In this document: one piece after another, positions 47,548 to 56,239 of the stretch | How positions within the stretch are numbered: the first letter of the stretch is position 1 | How the letters are laid out: the number at the start of each line of letters is the position of its first letter | DNA from: DATKEJ01 sp963768715 | GTDB taxonomy: Bacteria > Bacteroidota > Rhodothermia > Rhodothermales > DATKEJ01 | Assembly (NCBI GenBank): GCA_963768715.1 | Contig: CAVYJC010000007.1 | Coordinates: 124,001 to 188,000, forward strand | DNA length: 64,000 nucleotides | Direction: 5' to 3' | Made by a program: the position numbers and the translations under genes | The notes under the pieces: model-generated | What the model was told of the DNA's origin: nothing | The model's input: the letters and a program-made list of their open reading frames with translations, nothing else | Database searches by the model: none

Positions 47548-50500
47548 CTAGAGCAAGCGTTTCTCCCTCGCTGCCATCTCAGCATATCGGGTACCCGGGT
47601 ACCTCGTTACGACGAGATCAAACACCTTTTCGGCCTCCGCATTCTGGTTGAGCGCGATGTGCGCTCGTGCCTGCGCCAGATATCCTCGCGCCTCCCATTG
47701 CGGGAAATTTGAATAGAGCACATGGAGCTTGCTAAGTTCGTCGAGCGCTTCGTTAGGAAGACCTGTCTGAACGAGCAGTTCACCCAGCCTGCAAAGCGCC
47801 TCCGCTCCTGGCTCACCCTGACTTTGTCGGACAACGAGGCGATACTGTGAAGTCGCTTCGGCCGGACGACCGGTGACGTCGTATACGCGAGCCAAGCCCA
47901 GATAAGCCCGCACCTCCTCGTAGGTCGACGGTTTGCCGGCCAGGACGCGATTGAACAGATCTTCCGCATCCTGAGATCGGCCGAGACCGAGAAGCGCCAT
48001 CCCCTCTCCATATTGCGACTCGCTCTTCATGACGTCGTTGCTTCCAGCCTTCTCGCCGAGAGACCGATACAACCGTAAAGCCTCCGCATAGCGCTCTTCG
48101 TCGAGCAGAATGCTCCCAAGCCGCTGCGATGCCTCCAGACTGAGCGGGTGATTCGGATACTCCGTCAAGACTTTCTGCAGGTAGACGGCCGCTTCGGCGG
48201 GCTGATTGAGATCGGAGTGAATCCGCCCGATATAGAGATAGGCATCCGGGAAAAGGTCTTTGCTCGAGGCCGTTGCCACAAACTGTTCGAACCCGGCCAA
48301 GGCCTCCTTCAGGCGACCATCCCGATACTTAAGCTCGGCCTGACGAAGACGAAGTTCATCCAATATCGGGGAATCGGGATGCTGAACTGCAAACGAGTCA
48401 ACCACCGCATTCACCTCGTCGTCGCGATCCTGAGCGAGCAGCGAATATTGGACCCCTCCGACCGCATCGATCACCAGATCGCTTTCCGGATAGTCCGTCA
48501 ATATCTTGCGATAAGCAGCCTCCGCTTCCGACCATTTACTCGCGTTGTAATATGCATCCGCGATGCCATACTGGGCACGCGCCGCGACGTCTTTTTGCGG
48601 AAAACGCTGGACGATTGTCTCGTATTCGGCAATGGCTCCGTCGTAGTCCTGCTCGAGGAATTTCAGGTAGCCCGTAGCGTACATCGCCTCTTCTCGATAA
48701 GGCGAATACTCGTAGTCGTGTCGGAGCTTCTCGAACGTCGCAATGGCTTCCTGATTCCGGCCGGCATTTGTCTGTGCTTGGCCGATCTGGAAGAGAGCGT
48801 AGTCCTCTTCGTCACCTTCGACGCGCCTGTATGCGCGAATGGCATCGTCGTACTGCTTTAGCGCGTAGTAGCTGTCGGCGAGGCGAAGTCTTGCGTCTCG
48901 CGCGTACAGAAGCAGACCCGGCTCACCTTTGTACAGGCTCAGGAACCGTCCGAATTCCAGCGCGGCGCCGGTGTACTGACCCTGACGGAAGTAGGTCCAG
49001 GCAAGCGCGTAATGGGCTGCCGCCACCTGACGGTGTCGCGGAAACCCTTTCAGGTATTGCGTGAACAGGTTGGCCGCGCGCTGGAACGCATCCGTCTGGT
49101 AGTAGCTCTCGGCCGCCCAGAACAAGGCATCTCCAGCCTGGTCCGATTTCGGATCCTCGCGATAGAGCGCCATGAACGCCGGCGCGGCATCCGAGAATGA
49201 ACCGTTCCGGTACTGGAGCCAGGCTTTCTGAAACTGCACCTGATCCCTGAGCTCTTTTGGCACCGCTTTGGCTTCGAGCGCCGCATCATAGGCGACGAAC
49301 GCGCCATCGAAATCCCCAACGGCAACGAGCGCCTCACCGAGCATCCGATTCGCCTCACCATATCGGGGAGAATCCGGATACTGCTCCACGAACGCACCGA
49401 ATGCATCCGCCGCCGACTGCCATTGGCGAAGCTGATAACGCACCATCCCCAGCTCAAAAGTGGCCTGGTCGGTCAAAGGACCATCGGGCCATCTGCGGAT
49501 AACGTCTTCGTATGCATCAGCGGCCTGCTGATACTGGACGGCCAGCGCGTAGTTGACGCCCTCATAGTAGCGCGCCCGGTGTGCGAGTTCATCCGAAGCG
49601 TCGCGCTGCACAATGTCGAACTGCTCGGCAGCCCACTGATAGACCTGCTCACGATGGTAATTCCAGGCGAGCCCGTAGACGGCATGCCTGTAAAAAGGAC
49701 TTTTGGGATTCCCTTCGGTGAATCGACGATAGTAGACAATCGCCTGTTTGCTGTCACGCAGCTGGTTATAGGACTCAGCCAACAGAAACGTCGCCCGATC
49801 GCGCGCTTCACCCTGCAGGCGGTTGATACGGCGGTCGATCTCCGGAATTACGCGTTCGTACTCGCCGATCTCGTAGTAGGCCTCCGCCAGCGCCAGGCCC
49901 ATGCTCTCGACATAGGGTGATTTTGGATATCGCGCTGAGAGGAGCTCGAACGAACGAGCTGCATCCGTATAGTTTCCGCGCTTCACGTTGTTGAAGGCGA
50001 TCGCGTAGCGCGCGACGGGTCCGATGTCGGTATCCGGATAGCGCGTTGCGGCATCCTCAAAATAGCCGATCGCCTTGTCGAAGGATCCCTGGGCCAGCGC
50101 GGATTCACCCATCCAGTAGAGCGCCTTGGCCGCCGTCTCCTGCGTCAATTCCTCTTCGGCGACGGTCCGGAGCAGCTCGATGGCGCGATCGTACTGGCCC
50201 GTCTGGTAGAAATGGGTGCCGAGGGTCAGGCGAGCCTCAGAGGCTAGTGGATGCGAAGGATAGCGATCTCGAAAGTTGCTGAACAGATCGATGGCTTCAG
50301 CGTCGTGCCCGGCTCCCAGGGCCGAACCCGCCTGCATGAAAAGCGCCTCCGGAGCACTTGCATGCTGGGGCCATGTGGCACGAAATCGGGCAAATTCCCT
50401 GCCCGCCGCCTCGTAATAACCTGAGGTGTATCGCTCGAGTGCGTCCGCAAACACGGCTTCCGGATCATCGGACCGGTACTGCCCGCTGGCCGTACGCGGC

Positions 50501-50598
50501 ATACAGCACGTCAAAATCGATAGGACGACGAAAACGAACGTTTTCAGTCCTTGATGACAAGGGGAAAGGGGCATGCAACGCGGCCGGGACTCACTCAC
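47548..50598 (-). CDS. Large TPR repeat envelope protein
   Basis: 1016 residues starting with GTG at 50598, supported by GGAGG eight bases upstream; a downstream ATG has no such site. A signal peptide (TFVFVVLSILTCCMPRTASG) is followed by more than twenty tetratricopeptide repeats of the YbgF/BamD kind (AEALFMQAGSALGAGHDAEA style, with recurring YP-S or P-SPY boundaries) to the C-terminus. It is probably a periplasmic scaffold and is the first gene of the operon that continues with the barrel protein, HU/SPOR, exbB, exbD and yigZ. Gaps in the operon are 8, 20, 47, 19 and 4 bp. Confidence 0.85.
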   Translation of the reverse strand: MSESRPRCMPLSPCHQGLKTFVFVVLSILTCCMPRTASGQYRSDDPEAVFADALERYTSGYYEAAGREFARFRATWPQHASAPEALFMQAGSALGAGHDAEAIDLFSNFRDRYPSHPLASEARLTLGTHFYQTGQYDRAIELLRTVAEEELTQETAAKALYWMGESALAQGSFDKAIGYFEDAATRYPDTDIGPVARYAIAFNNVKRGNYTDAARSFELLSARYPKSPYVESMGLALAEAYYEIGEYERVIPEIDRRINRLQGEARDRATFLLAESYNQLRDSKQAIVYYRRFTEGNPKSPFYRHAVYGLAWNYHREQVYQWAAEQFDIVQRDASDELAHRARYYEGVNYALAVQYQQAADAYEDVIRRWPDGPLTDQATFELGMVRYQLRQWQSAADAFGAFVEQYPDSPRYGEANRMLGEALVAVGDFDGAFVAYDAALEAKAVPKELRDQVQFQKAWLQYRNGSFSDAAPAFMALYREDPKSDQAGDALFWAAESYYQTDAFQRAANLFTQYLKGFPRHRQVAAAHYALAWTYFRQGQYTGAALEFGRFLSLYKGEPGLLLYARDARLRLADSYYALKQYDDAIRAYRRVEGDEEDYALFQIGQAQTNAGRNQEAIATFEKLRHDYEYSPYREEAMYATGYLKFLEQDYDGAIAEYETIVQRFPQKDVAARAQYGIADAYYNASKWSEAEAAYRKILTDYPESDLVIDAVGGVQYSLLAQDRDDEVNAVVDSFAVQHPDSPILDELRLRQAELKYRDGRLKEALAGFEQFVATASSKDLFPDAYLYIGRIHSDLNQPAEAAVYLQKVLTEYPNHPLSLEASQRLGSILLDEERYAEALRLYRSLGEKAGSNDVMKSESQYGEGMALLGLGRSQDAEDLFNRVLAGKPSTYEEVRAYLGLARVYDVTGRPAEATSQYRLVVRQSQGEPGAEALCRLGELLVQTGLPNEALDELSKLHVLYSNFPQWEARGYLAQARAHIALNQNAEAEKVFDLVVTRYPGTRYAEMAAREKRLL

Positions 50599-50784
50599 TT
50601 CAATCGCCTCCTATCAACGAGCATGCTTTCGTTATAGTTTCACCGTTAGGTGACCGTTTTTTCGACCAGAAACCGGGTCACAGGCCCTGTCACGGCGAAA
50701 CTTTTGTGCCTATATGGTATGTACAATGAGTGATCCAGATCATTTGATTCGATGAACGTAAGAATTATAAACCCGTTTAATATC

Positions 50785-51150
50785 ATGGCCGAAAAGAACC
50801 CACCGAAAAACGGTGCCAAGCCCGCGGAGGGTGTGCTGGACGCAGCGGTCTCCCAAGACGCAAAATCGCAACTCGACGCCAGTGTCGACGCGGCGACCCA
50901 ACGGGTTGAAGCAGCAACCAAACGTCTCGCTACGGAAATCGAAAAACTGGTTTCCGACGGCGTCCAAACCGTGCAGACGGTCGCTTCGGAATACGCCGAC
51001 AAGCTCGGCGACAGTGCCGCCCAGGCACAGGAGCAGGCCCGGCGCGCTTATGAGGGCGGACAGGAATACGTCAAAGAGAATCCCGTCCCCTCAGTTCTTG
51101 GAGCCTTCGCCGTAGGTGTTCTCCTTGGTGTCCTTCTCAGACGACACTGA
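50785..51150 (+). CDS. Small membrane-anchored coiled-coil protein (DUF883/ElaB-like)
   Basis: About 121 residues from ATG 50785 (an ATG at 50752 is in frame too). A long Ala/Gln/Lys amphipathic helix (VDAATQRVEAATKRLATEIE, SAAQAQEQARRAYEGG) is followed by one C-terminal membrane helix (VLGAFAVGVLLGVLL) and an RRH end. The layout resembles the DUF883/ElaB/YqjD tail-anchored proteins, some of which bind ribosomes in stationary phase. It is divergent from the TPR operon; the 153-186 bp between them must hold both promoters but none is clear. Confidence 0.65.
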   Translation: MAEKNPPKNGAKPAEGVLDAAVSQDAKSQLDASVDAATQRVEAATKRLATEIEKLVSDGVQTVQTVASEYADKLGDSAAQAQEQARRAYEGGQEYVKENPVPSVLGAFAVGVLLGVLLRRH

Positions 51151-51218
51151 CAATTCGTAGTTTGGGGAAGGCGCGGGACGGTGTCCTGTAGCCCACAGCG
51201 TACCGAACAGGAACCGTC

Positions 51219-52148
51219 TTGAGCATTCTCACAGTTGGAACCGTCGCGTTCGATACGATAGAAACGCCGTTCGATCAGGCTACAATGATCTTGGGCGGCA
51301 GTGCTACGTATTCAGCGATTGCCGCCCGCTATCTTTCGGATGACATCCGTTTGTCCGCCGTAATCGGCGGCGATTTCCCTCAGGAGTATGTGACACTGCT
51401 CGAGGAACGGGGCATCGATCTCGCCGGACTTGAGGTTGTGGAAGACGGCAAGACGTTCTTCTGGGCCGGGCGATACCACTACGACCTGAACAATCGCGAC
51501 ACCCTGGCCACCCATCTGAACGTTCTGGCCGGATTCAACCCTGTGCTCCCGGAAAGCTACCGCGACTCGAATATCGTCTGTCTCGGCAATCTCGACCCGG
51601 TCGTACAGCTGCGTGTGCTGGATCAGGTAGAAAATCCGGCGCTCGTCATCTGCGACACGATGAATTACTGGATCGAGAATACGCCGGATGCGCTGCAGTC
51701 TGTCTTGGGTCGCGTCGACGTCCTGATCATCAACGACGAGGAAGCGCGTCAACTGGCACATGAGTCGAACCTCGTCAAAGCCGCTGCCAAAGTCCGCGAA
51801 ATGGGTCCCGAAACCATTGTCGTCAAAAAGGGCGAGCACGGTGCAATGCTTTTTCATGACGATTCGATTTTCTGGGCGCCCGCCCTGCCGCTCGACAAGA
51901 TCGTAGATCCGACCGGAGCGGGTGACGTGTTCATGGGTGGCTTTGCCGGACACTTGTCGCGGGCCGGTCGGTTTGGCGAAGATGATCTCAAGAGGGCCCT
52001 CGTCATCGGCAGCGTCATGGCCTCGTTCGTCGTCGAACAATTCGGCCCGAACAACTTGCTGTCACTCACTATTGAGCAAATCAACAGCCGTGTCGAGGCG
52101 TTCAGGGCGCTGTCAGCCATTCCGGTAGCGATCATCGAACCGGCCTGA
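51219..52148 (+). CDS. PfkB family carbohydrate kinase
   Basis: 309 residues starting with TTG preceded by AGGAACC. Ribokinase-fold motifs: the early LGGSATYSAIAARYLS and the C-terminal IVDPTGAGDVFMGGFAGHL with anion hole and catalytic Asp. The substrate is undetermined; sequence order resembles sugar or nucleoside kinases. It is first in a run of five closely spaced plus-strand genes leading to folB, folK and dNK. Confidence 0.85.
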   Translation: MSILTVGTVAFDTIETPFDQATMILGGSATYSAIAARYLSDDIRLSAVIGGDFPQEYVTLLEERGIDLAGLEVVEDGKTFFWAGRYHYDLNNRDTLATHLNVLAGFNPVLPESYRDSNIVCLGNLDPVVQLRVLDQVENPALVICDTMNYWIENTPDALQSVLGRVDVLIINDEEARQLAHESNLVKAAAKVREMGPETIVVKKGEHGAMLFHDDSIFWAPALPLDKIVDPTGAGDVFMGGFAGHLSRAGRFGEDDLKRALVIGSVMASFVVEQFGPNNLLSLTIEQINSRVEAFRALSAIPVAIIEPA

Positions 52149-52177
52149 TCGCGAGGACACCAGCCTGAGAGGTAGCC

Positions 52178-53152
52178 ATGGAGACAGATCGGCGCCTGGT
52201 TGGAACGCTCGAGGTCGCCATCCTCCTCATGCTGTTTGGGGCCGTAGGATGCTCGAGCCGGTCTTCGGAAACTTCCAGAGGGCTTAGGCTCGATCTCGAT
52301 CGAAAAAATCCAAAGTCATTCATCTCCTACTATTTCGGTGGACTCGCATCGAGCGAAGGAACGGATCCGTTCGTGGCCGGACTGGTGTCTGAGATGTCTG
52401 GCGATTACTTCCTCGACACGACCGCGCTCTATGCAGCTGCCGGCTCTTCGGTCAAGCTGCGCGACGAGAATCAAGACGGTACGCTGGATTGGGACGAGTT
52501 GTCGCCCTTCCTCGAAGCTACTTATTACTCTCGACGGCGCATGCCCGTATCGTTCGACAGTCTGGACGTTCATCCAGACGATAAACATTGGTTCGAGGTA
52601 ACGGTCGACGGCGTCATGACGACGGCAACCCGACGTATACACGTCCCCCTCTCCTCTCTGCGGAGCGCCCTGGCCCAGTACAAGGAAATGGGCAACCGGC
52701 TCGTCTATCCATTGGGAACGATCATGATCGCGAATCACGTCGCAAACGACCGGACGGTAGAAACCACCGTAATGCGAAAGTGGGGTGACGGTTACTGGGA
52801 TTTCGGCGTCTACGATTCGACGGGTTCACGTATCCCCGCGACGACGACGCCTCCCAAGCCACTCACCGTTCCCACGCAGTGCGCCGGCTGTCATCTTGGA
52901 TCGCGCCTCTATGAGCCGGAAAAGAGTTTCCCGGGTGTGGCGCGGCCGGGTCCCGAAGGCCCGCGCGCAGTACATTGGCCAGGTCCGCTCCCGAGTCCCG
53001 AACTCGTCGGATATTTCGACGAGCACCGAAAGCGCAGCGACGGTATTCTTGGACTCTATGGAACGCTCTACGTCGCCGGGCTTCAGGCGAAGCGCGATGA
53101 CGGGACGATCTCCGACGATGACAGAAAGCTGCTCGAATCATTAGGTTTATGA
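52178..53152 (+). CDS. Lipoprotein with EF-hand and single CXXCH haem motif
   Basis: 324 residues, ATG with a GAGGTAG ribosome site. A lipoprotein signal ends at LFGAVGC. An EF-hand loop DENQDGTLDWDE lies at residues 96-107 and a single haem-binding CAGCH at 235-239. Between them, VMRKWGDGYWDFGVYDSTG resembles cytochrome P460-like segments. It is probably a periplasmic, calcium-responsive c-type cytochrome or redox partner (inference). Its stop overlaps the folB ATG by four bases (ATGA), which ties an envelope redox protein to folate genes. Confidence 0.7.
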   Translation: METDRRLVGTLEVAILLMLFGAVGCSSRSSETSRGLRLDLDRKNPKSFISYYFGGLASSEGTDPFVAGLVSEMSGDYFLDTTALYAAAGSSVKLRDENQDGTLDWDELSPFLEATYYSRRRMPVSFDSLDVHPDDKHWFEVTVDGVMTTATRRIHVPLSSLRSALAQYKEMGNRLVYPLGTIMIANHVANDRTVETTVMRKWGDGYWDFGVYDSTGSRIPATTTPPKPLTVPTQCAGCHLGSRLYEPEKSFPGVARPGPEGPRAVHWPGPLPSPELVGYFDEHRKRSDGILGLYGTLYVAGLQAKRDDGTISDDDRKLLESLGL

Positions 53153-53583
53153 AGGCCGATCAACGACAGGACGAAGCCTCCGACTCAACGGCACCCAGCC
53201 AGGCCACGATGCTCCGCACTTCGGGCACCGTGCGGTTGGTCAACGCCGTTTTCTATGCGCATCATGGGGTCTCGCAGGAAGAGCACCGGCTCGGAGGCCG
53301 ATACGAGGTCGACGTCGAGATGCATCTGGATTTCCAGAAGGCGGCGGATGCAGACAGGCTTTCGAGTACCGTCGACTACGAAGGCGTTTACAGGATGGTG
53401 CACGACCTCGTGACCAAGAACGAGTTCTACCTCATTGAGAAGCTCGCCTTTCTAATCGGCAACGCCATCCTCGACGGACATGGGATCGTGGAGGGGGTCG
53501 ACGTGACGGTGCGCAAGCACAACCCGCCCGTTGGCGGCACGTGCGATCGGGCAGAAGCAACGTATCGAGCCAGGCGCGCGTGA
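53149..53583 (+). CDS. folB: Dihydroneopterin aldolase
   Basis: 144 residues. After a variable N-terminus the conserved FolB core starts near Met21: VRLVNAVFYAHHGVSQEE, GGRYEVDVEM, TVDYEGVY, YLIEKLAFLIGNAIL and VTVRKHNPPVGG. It splits dihydroneopterin to 6-hydroxymethyl-dihydropterin in folate synthesis; Glu of HHGVSQEE and Lys of VRKHNPP are the key positions. The first ATG overlaps the preceding stop; an internal ATG at 53209 is possible. It is coupled to folK by GTGA. Confidence 0.9.
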   Translation: MKADQRQDEASDSTAPSQATMLRTSGTVRLVNAVFYAHHGVSQEEHRLGGRYEVDVEMHLDFQKAADADRLSSTVDYEGVYRMVHDLVTKNEFYLIEKLAFLIGNAILDGHGIVEGVDVTVRKHNPPVGGTCDRAEATYRARRA

Positions 53584-54137
53584 CCAGTCGATCGAAGGTC
53601 TACCTGAGCCTCGGCTCAAATCTCGGCCCCCGCCTGACGAACCTTCGCACAGTTGCGGCAGCACTGCAAGAAGTCGATGGTTTGGACGTCGATACGGTCT
53701 CGCCCGTATACGAGTCTGAGGCGCACACGCGCCGGTCGAACGAAACGATGCCGGATTTCCTGAACATTGTGGCGCGGGTCGAGACGACCCACTCGCCGCG
53801 CGAACTGCTCGACCTCTGCCTGAGGATAGAAGGTGAAAAAGGACGGATTCGTGAGGAAGGAACTTGGCTACCGCGATCCATCGATATTGATATATTGGTG
53901 TTCGCAGATCAGGTGATCGATTCCGAACTATTGAAGGTTCCTCATCCTCGTATGGCCGAGCGACGTTTTGTACTGCTTCCGTTCGCAGACATAGACCCCA
54001 ATGCGTGGGTCCCCGAACCCTTTTCGTCGACCATTGCAGAAATGCTTCGAGATTGTCCTGACCGGCTAAGCATTCGTCGCCGTTACCCGGCACACGCCGT
54101 TTTTGGAGGGGAGGAAGTCAGCAATGCAACCAGATGA
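53580..54137 (+). CDS. folK: HPPK, 2-amino-4-hydroxy-6-hydroxymethyldihydropteridine pyrophosphokinase
   Basis: 185 residues from the GTG at 53580, which overlaps the folB stop as GTGA and precedes the conserved KVYLSLGSNLGPR; longer starts read into folB. Signature: YESEAHTRRSN, DFLNIVARVET, LRIEGEKGRIREE, PRSIDIDILVF and VPHPRMAERRFVLLP. It pyrophosphorylates the FolB product, the next step of folate synthesis. It overlaps dNK by 14 bp. Confidence 0.93.
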   Translation: MTSRSKVYLSLGSNLGPRLTNLRTVAAALQEVDGLDVDTVSPVYESEAHTRRSNETMPDFLNIVARVETTHSPRELLDLCLRIEGEKGRIREEGTWLPRSIDIDILVFADQVIDSELLKVPHPRMAERRFVLLPFADIDPNAWVPEPFSSTIAEMLRDCPDRLSIRRRYPAHAVFGGEEVSNATR

Positions 54138-54858
54138 AATCACGCCGGCGCAGCAGGCGCGTTCTATTCGGCCGCCCGATTACCTCCGCTATGTGGCTGT
54201 GGAAGGCGTGATCGGTGTCGGAAAAACGACGCTCGCGCAACATCTCGCCAAACGGTTCAACGGCCATGCCGTGCTGGAGCAGTTCGAGGAGAATCCCTTC
54301 CTGGCCTCATTCTACGCGAACAGCGACAGATGGGCTTTCCATACCCAGCTGAGCTTCCTCGCCTCACGGTTCAAGCAGCAGAAGGCGCTCCAGAATCGGG
54401 ACCTCTTCCGCAGCTTCGTCATCAGCGACTACACATTCGACAAAGACCGGATTTTCGCCCATCTGAACCTCGAGGGAGACGAGCTCCAGCTCTATGAATC
54501 ACTGTACACGATCATGGAGCCGGTCGTCCCGCAACCTGATCTGATTGTCTACCTGCAGTCGTCCGCCGATCGTCTCATGAGCAACATTGCCCACCGAGGG
54601 CGATCGTTCGAAAAGAAGATGAAGCAGTCGTATATCGAGTCGCTTGTCGAGGCCTACGACTACTATTTCTTCCGCTACAACGGAAGTCCCCTTTTGATCG
54701 TGAATGCGACGGAGCTTGACTTCGTTCGCTTCCCTGAAGACCTCGAGGAAATCGTCCGTCAGATTTGCACCGGGCCGCACACGGCGACTACCTACTTCAA
54801 TTTCAAAGCTCCGACGGATCGCTCTTCGGGCTCGGCGCCCCAGATGAAGTTTGATTAA
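54124..54858 (+). CDS. Deoxynucleoside kinase
   Basis: 244 residues from the ATG at 54124, which has a GGAGGGGAGG ribosome site. P-loop VEGVIGVGKTTLAQHL, VISDYTFDKDRIFA and lid HRGRSFEKKM identify the dNK/dAK-dGK family that salvages deoxynucleosides with ATP. folK-dNK pairs are common in Bacteroidota. The last coding bases and the stop run straight into the CAAAC-type repeat region. Confidence 0.9.
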   Translation: MQPDEITPAQQARSIRPPDYLRYVAVEGVIGVGKTTLAQHLAKRFNGHAVLEQFEENPFLASFYANSDRWAFHTQLSFLASRFKQQKALQNRDLFRSFVISDYTFDKDRIFAHLNLEGDELQLYESLYTIMEPVVPQPDLIVYLQSSADRLMSNIAHRGRSFEKKMKQSYIESLVEAYDYYFFRYNGSPLLIVNATELDFVRFPEDLEEIVRQICTGPHTATTYFNFKAPTDRSSGSAPQMKFD

Positions 54859-55100
54859 TACCAAACACCAAACTTCAAACACCAAACATGGGGCAGGCCC
54901 GTTCACGGTCCAGTCACAATCATTAAGGCCCTTACGCCAACAGACCTTTGGAGCAGAAAAACCACCAGCGCACACTCCGGGCCAGTTTCGAACGAGATGC
55001 AGAACTTCGACCACGGCTCAGGTCACGGTTTCCAACGAGTCTCAAGTTTGCCGTTTGATGTTCGAAGTTTGGTATTTGAAGTTTGATGTTTGATGTTCCC
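54857..55100. repeat. Inverted pair of CAAAC-unit arrays
   Basis: The left array (54857-54890) is built of units such as ACCAAACACCAAACTTCAAA. The right array (about 55045-55100) contains the same units reversed (GTTTGATGTTCGAAGTTTGG, then GAAGTTTGATGTTTGATG). About 155 bp of GC-rich DNA with no plausible gene lies between. It may be a small mobile or extragenic element with imperfect terminal inverted repeats, or a large hairpin; no transposase is present. Confidence 0.6.
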
Positions 55101-55161
55101 CGTTACCTTTGATGTTCAGACTGCGGCTATGCGTATGACCTCCTGTTGGTTGGTGGTAAGC

Positions 55162-55211
55162 ATGGGCTCGGGCTAGTCAGGGTACCAGGATCCTTTCATG
55201 CCCGGGCCCAT
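55162..55211 (-). terminator. Stem-loop after tonB
   Basis: ATGGGCTCGGGC (55162-55173) and GCCCGGGCCCAT (55200-55211) can pair with one mismatch across a 26-base loop, 13 bp after the tonB stop on the minus strand. No T-run follows, so it may be an RNA-stabilising hairpin instead of a terminator. The rest of the 365-bp gap 54859-55223 holds only the CAAAC repeats. Confidence 0.4.
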
Positions 55212-55223
55212 ACTCTTTTCCGC

Positions 55224-55895
55224 TCAGACCCCGAACCGAAACGTCAGCGTCGTATACGTCTGAACGGCATGACCGCCGTGACGCGCCGGTCGAAAGCGCC
55301 ACCTCTCCGCCGCGGCCAGCGCCGCCTCTTCAAGTCCGTAGCCGATCTTGCTTACAGGCACGGGCGGCTCTCCTTTCTTCTCGTAGACGAAACGATCTAT
55401 GATCCGGCTCTTCTGAACTCTCCCGAATTCGTCCACGAGCACTTCGACGAGAATCGTGGCCTTGACCTTCTTCTTCCGCGCTTCGGACGAGTACTCCGGC
55501 TCGACGAAGCGTATGGGCCGCGGCTCCTGATCGGCTTGGGCGACGATGCGTGGACCCGTCTCCGAATCGCCTTTCGCGTCCCCCTCATCCTCTACGATGA
55601 TCTCGTCCGTCGGATCGACCTCCTCGAAATCGAGCACGACGTCGTCGGGAACGACGACCGGCGGTACAGGCATGGGCGGCGTCGGCGGCTTGGCAGCCTG
55701 ACTGGTCTGCTCGACCATTTCGAGCTCGATCGGCTCACCGCGCGTATCGAAAACCTGGTTCGTATTGGGCTTGGATTTCCAATCGGGCCAGTAGCGGGCC
55801 AACAGATTCAGAGAGATGAGAGCGGCCACAAGACACAGCAATACCGTAGTGTGGTACCGACCGTCCGCCCGATGATCTGTATTAATCCGCTCCAT
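55224..55895 (-). CDS. tonB: TonB family energy transducer
   Basis: 223 residues with one N-terminal membrane helix (TTVLLCLVAALISLNLLARY), a proline-rich periplasmic spacer (PPTPPMPVPPVVVPDD) followed by an acidic segment, and a C-terminal TonB domain (VEPEYSSEARKKKVKATILV, DEFGRVQKSRIID, AALAAAERWRFRPA). It delivers energy from the ExbBD motor to outer membrane transporters. Separate from the exbBD operon at 43-44 kb; the upstream 344-bp gap is shared with the carA leader. Confidence 0.85.
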   Translation of the reverse strand: MERINTDHRADGRYHTTVLLCLVAALISLNLLARYWPDWKSKPNTNQVFDTRGEPIELEMVEQTSQAAKPPTPPMPVPPVVVPDDVVLDFEEVDPTDEIIVEDEGDAKGDSETGPRIVAQADQEPRPIRFVEPEYSSEARKKKVKATILVEVLVDEFGRVQKSRIIDRFVYEKKGEPPVPVSKIGYGLEEAALAAAERWRFRPARHGGHAVQTYTTLTFRFGV

Positions 55896-56051
55896 AGTGT
55901 GCAGCCCGGCTCACTGCCGGGCATTTTCACAGAAACCGTTGGCCGGACTGGACTGTTCCACGGGCATACGGCTTTACCCGGAATCGCGAGCCTCCATTTT
56001 CACTCGACTTTCGCAGGTTGCGGGGCCTTGGCACGCGCAATGGAGGTTTGA

Positions 56052-56082
56052 GTTTTCATGGACTCGACGTAATTTAACTTTG
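56052..56082 (+). promoter_or_regulatory. Candidate Bacteroidota-type promoter for carAB
   Basis: TAACTTTG at 56075-56082 is a perfect TAnnTTTG -7 element, with TTTT (56052-56055) 19 bp upstream in the position of the -33 TTTG. Transcription would start near 56089 and give a leader of about 150 nt before the carA ATG. The -33 match is imperfect, and an exact TTTG at 56047-56050 is 24 bp away. Confidence 0.5.
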
Positions 56083-56134
56083 ATGTGCCAAGCCCAAACA
56101 ATCAGCCGCGTTATCAGCACTGTACCGCCCTACC

Positions 56135-56192
56135 TTGTCGACCTTCCCGGTTGACAATGTGGAAAAGCCTTCCTTGCCGGGAAGGTTTTTTT
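56135..56192 (+). promoter_or_regulatory. Structured carA leader with alternative hairpins (putative attenuator)
   Basis: Three overlapping pairings are visible. Hairpin P1: TTGTCGACC (56135-56143) with GGTTGACAA (56149-56157). Antiterminator: ACCTTCCCGG (56141-56150) with CCGGGAAGGT (56177-56186), a perfect 10-bp match. Terminator: AAAAGCCTTCC (56163-56173) with GGAAGGTTTTT (56180-56190), six-base loop, run of seven T at 56186-56192. P1 and the terminator can coexist, and both exclude the antiterminator. No gene lies upstream on this strand, so the terminator most likely controls carA, 48 bp downstream. Confidence 0.7.
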
Positions 56193-56239
56193 GTATACGG
56201 CACCGCCGGCTGGCCCCATTTTGATTTTCGACGCCTGAC

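Noticed and set aside
50650..50681. Operator-like dyad GTGACC-N20-GGTCAC upstream of the TPR operon
   Set aside because: Six-base arms with a 20-base gap are likely by chance and no promoter elements align with it.
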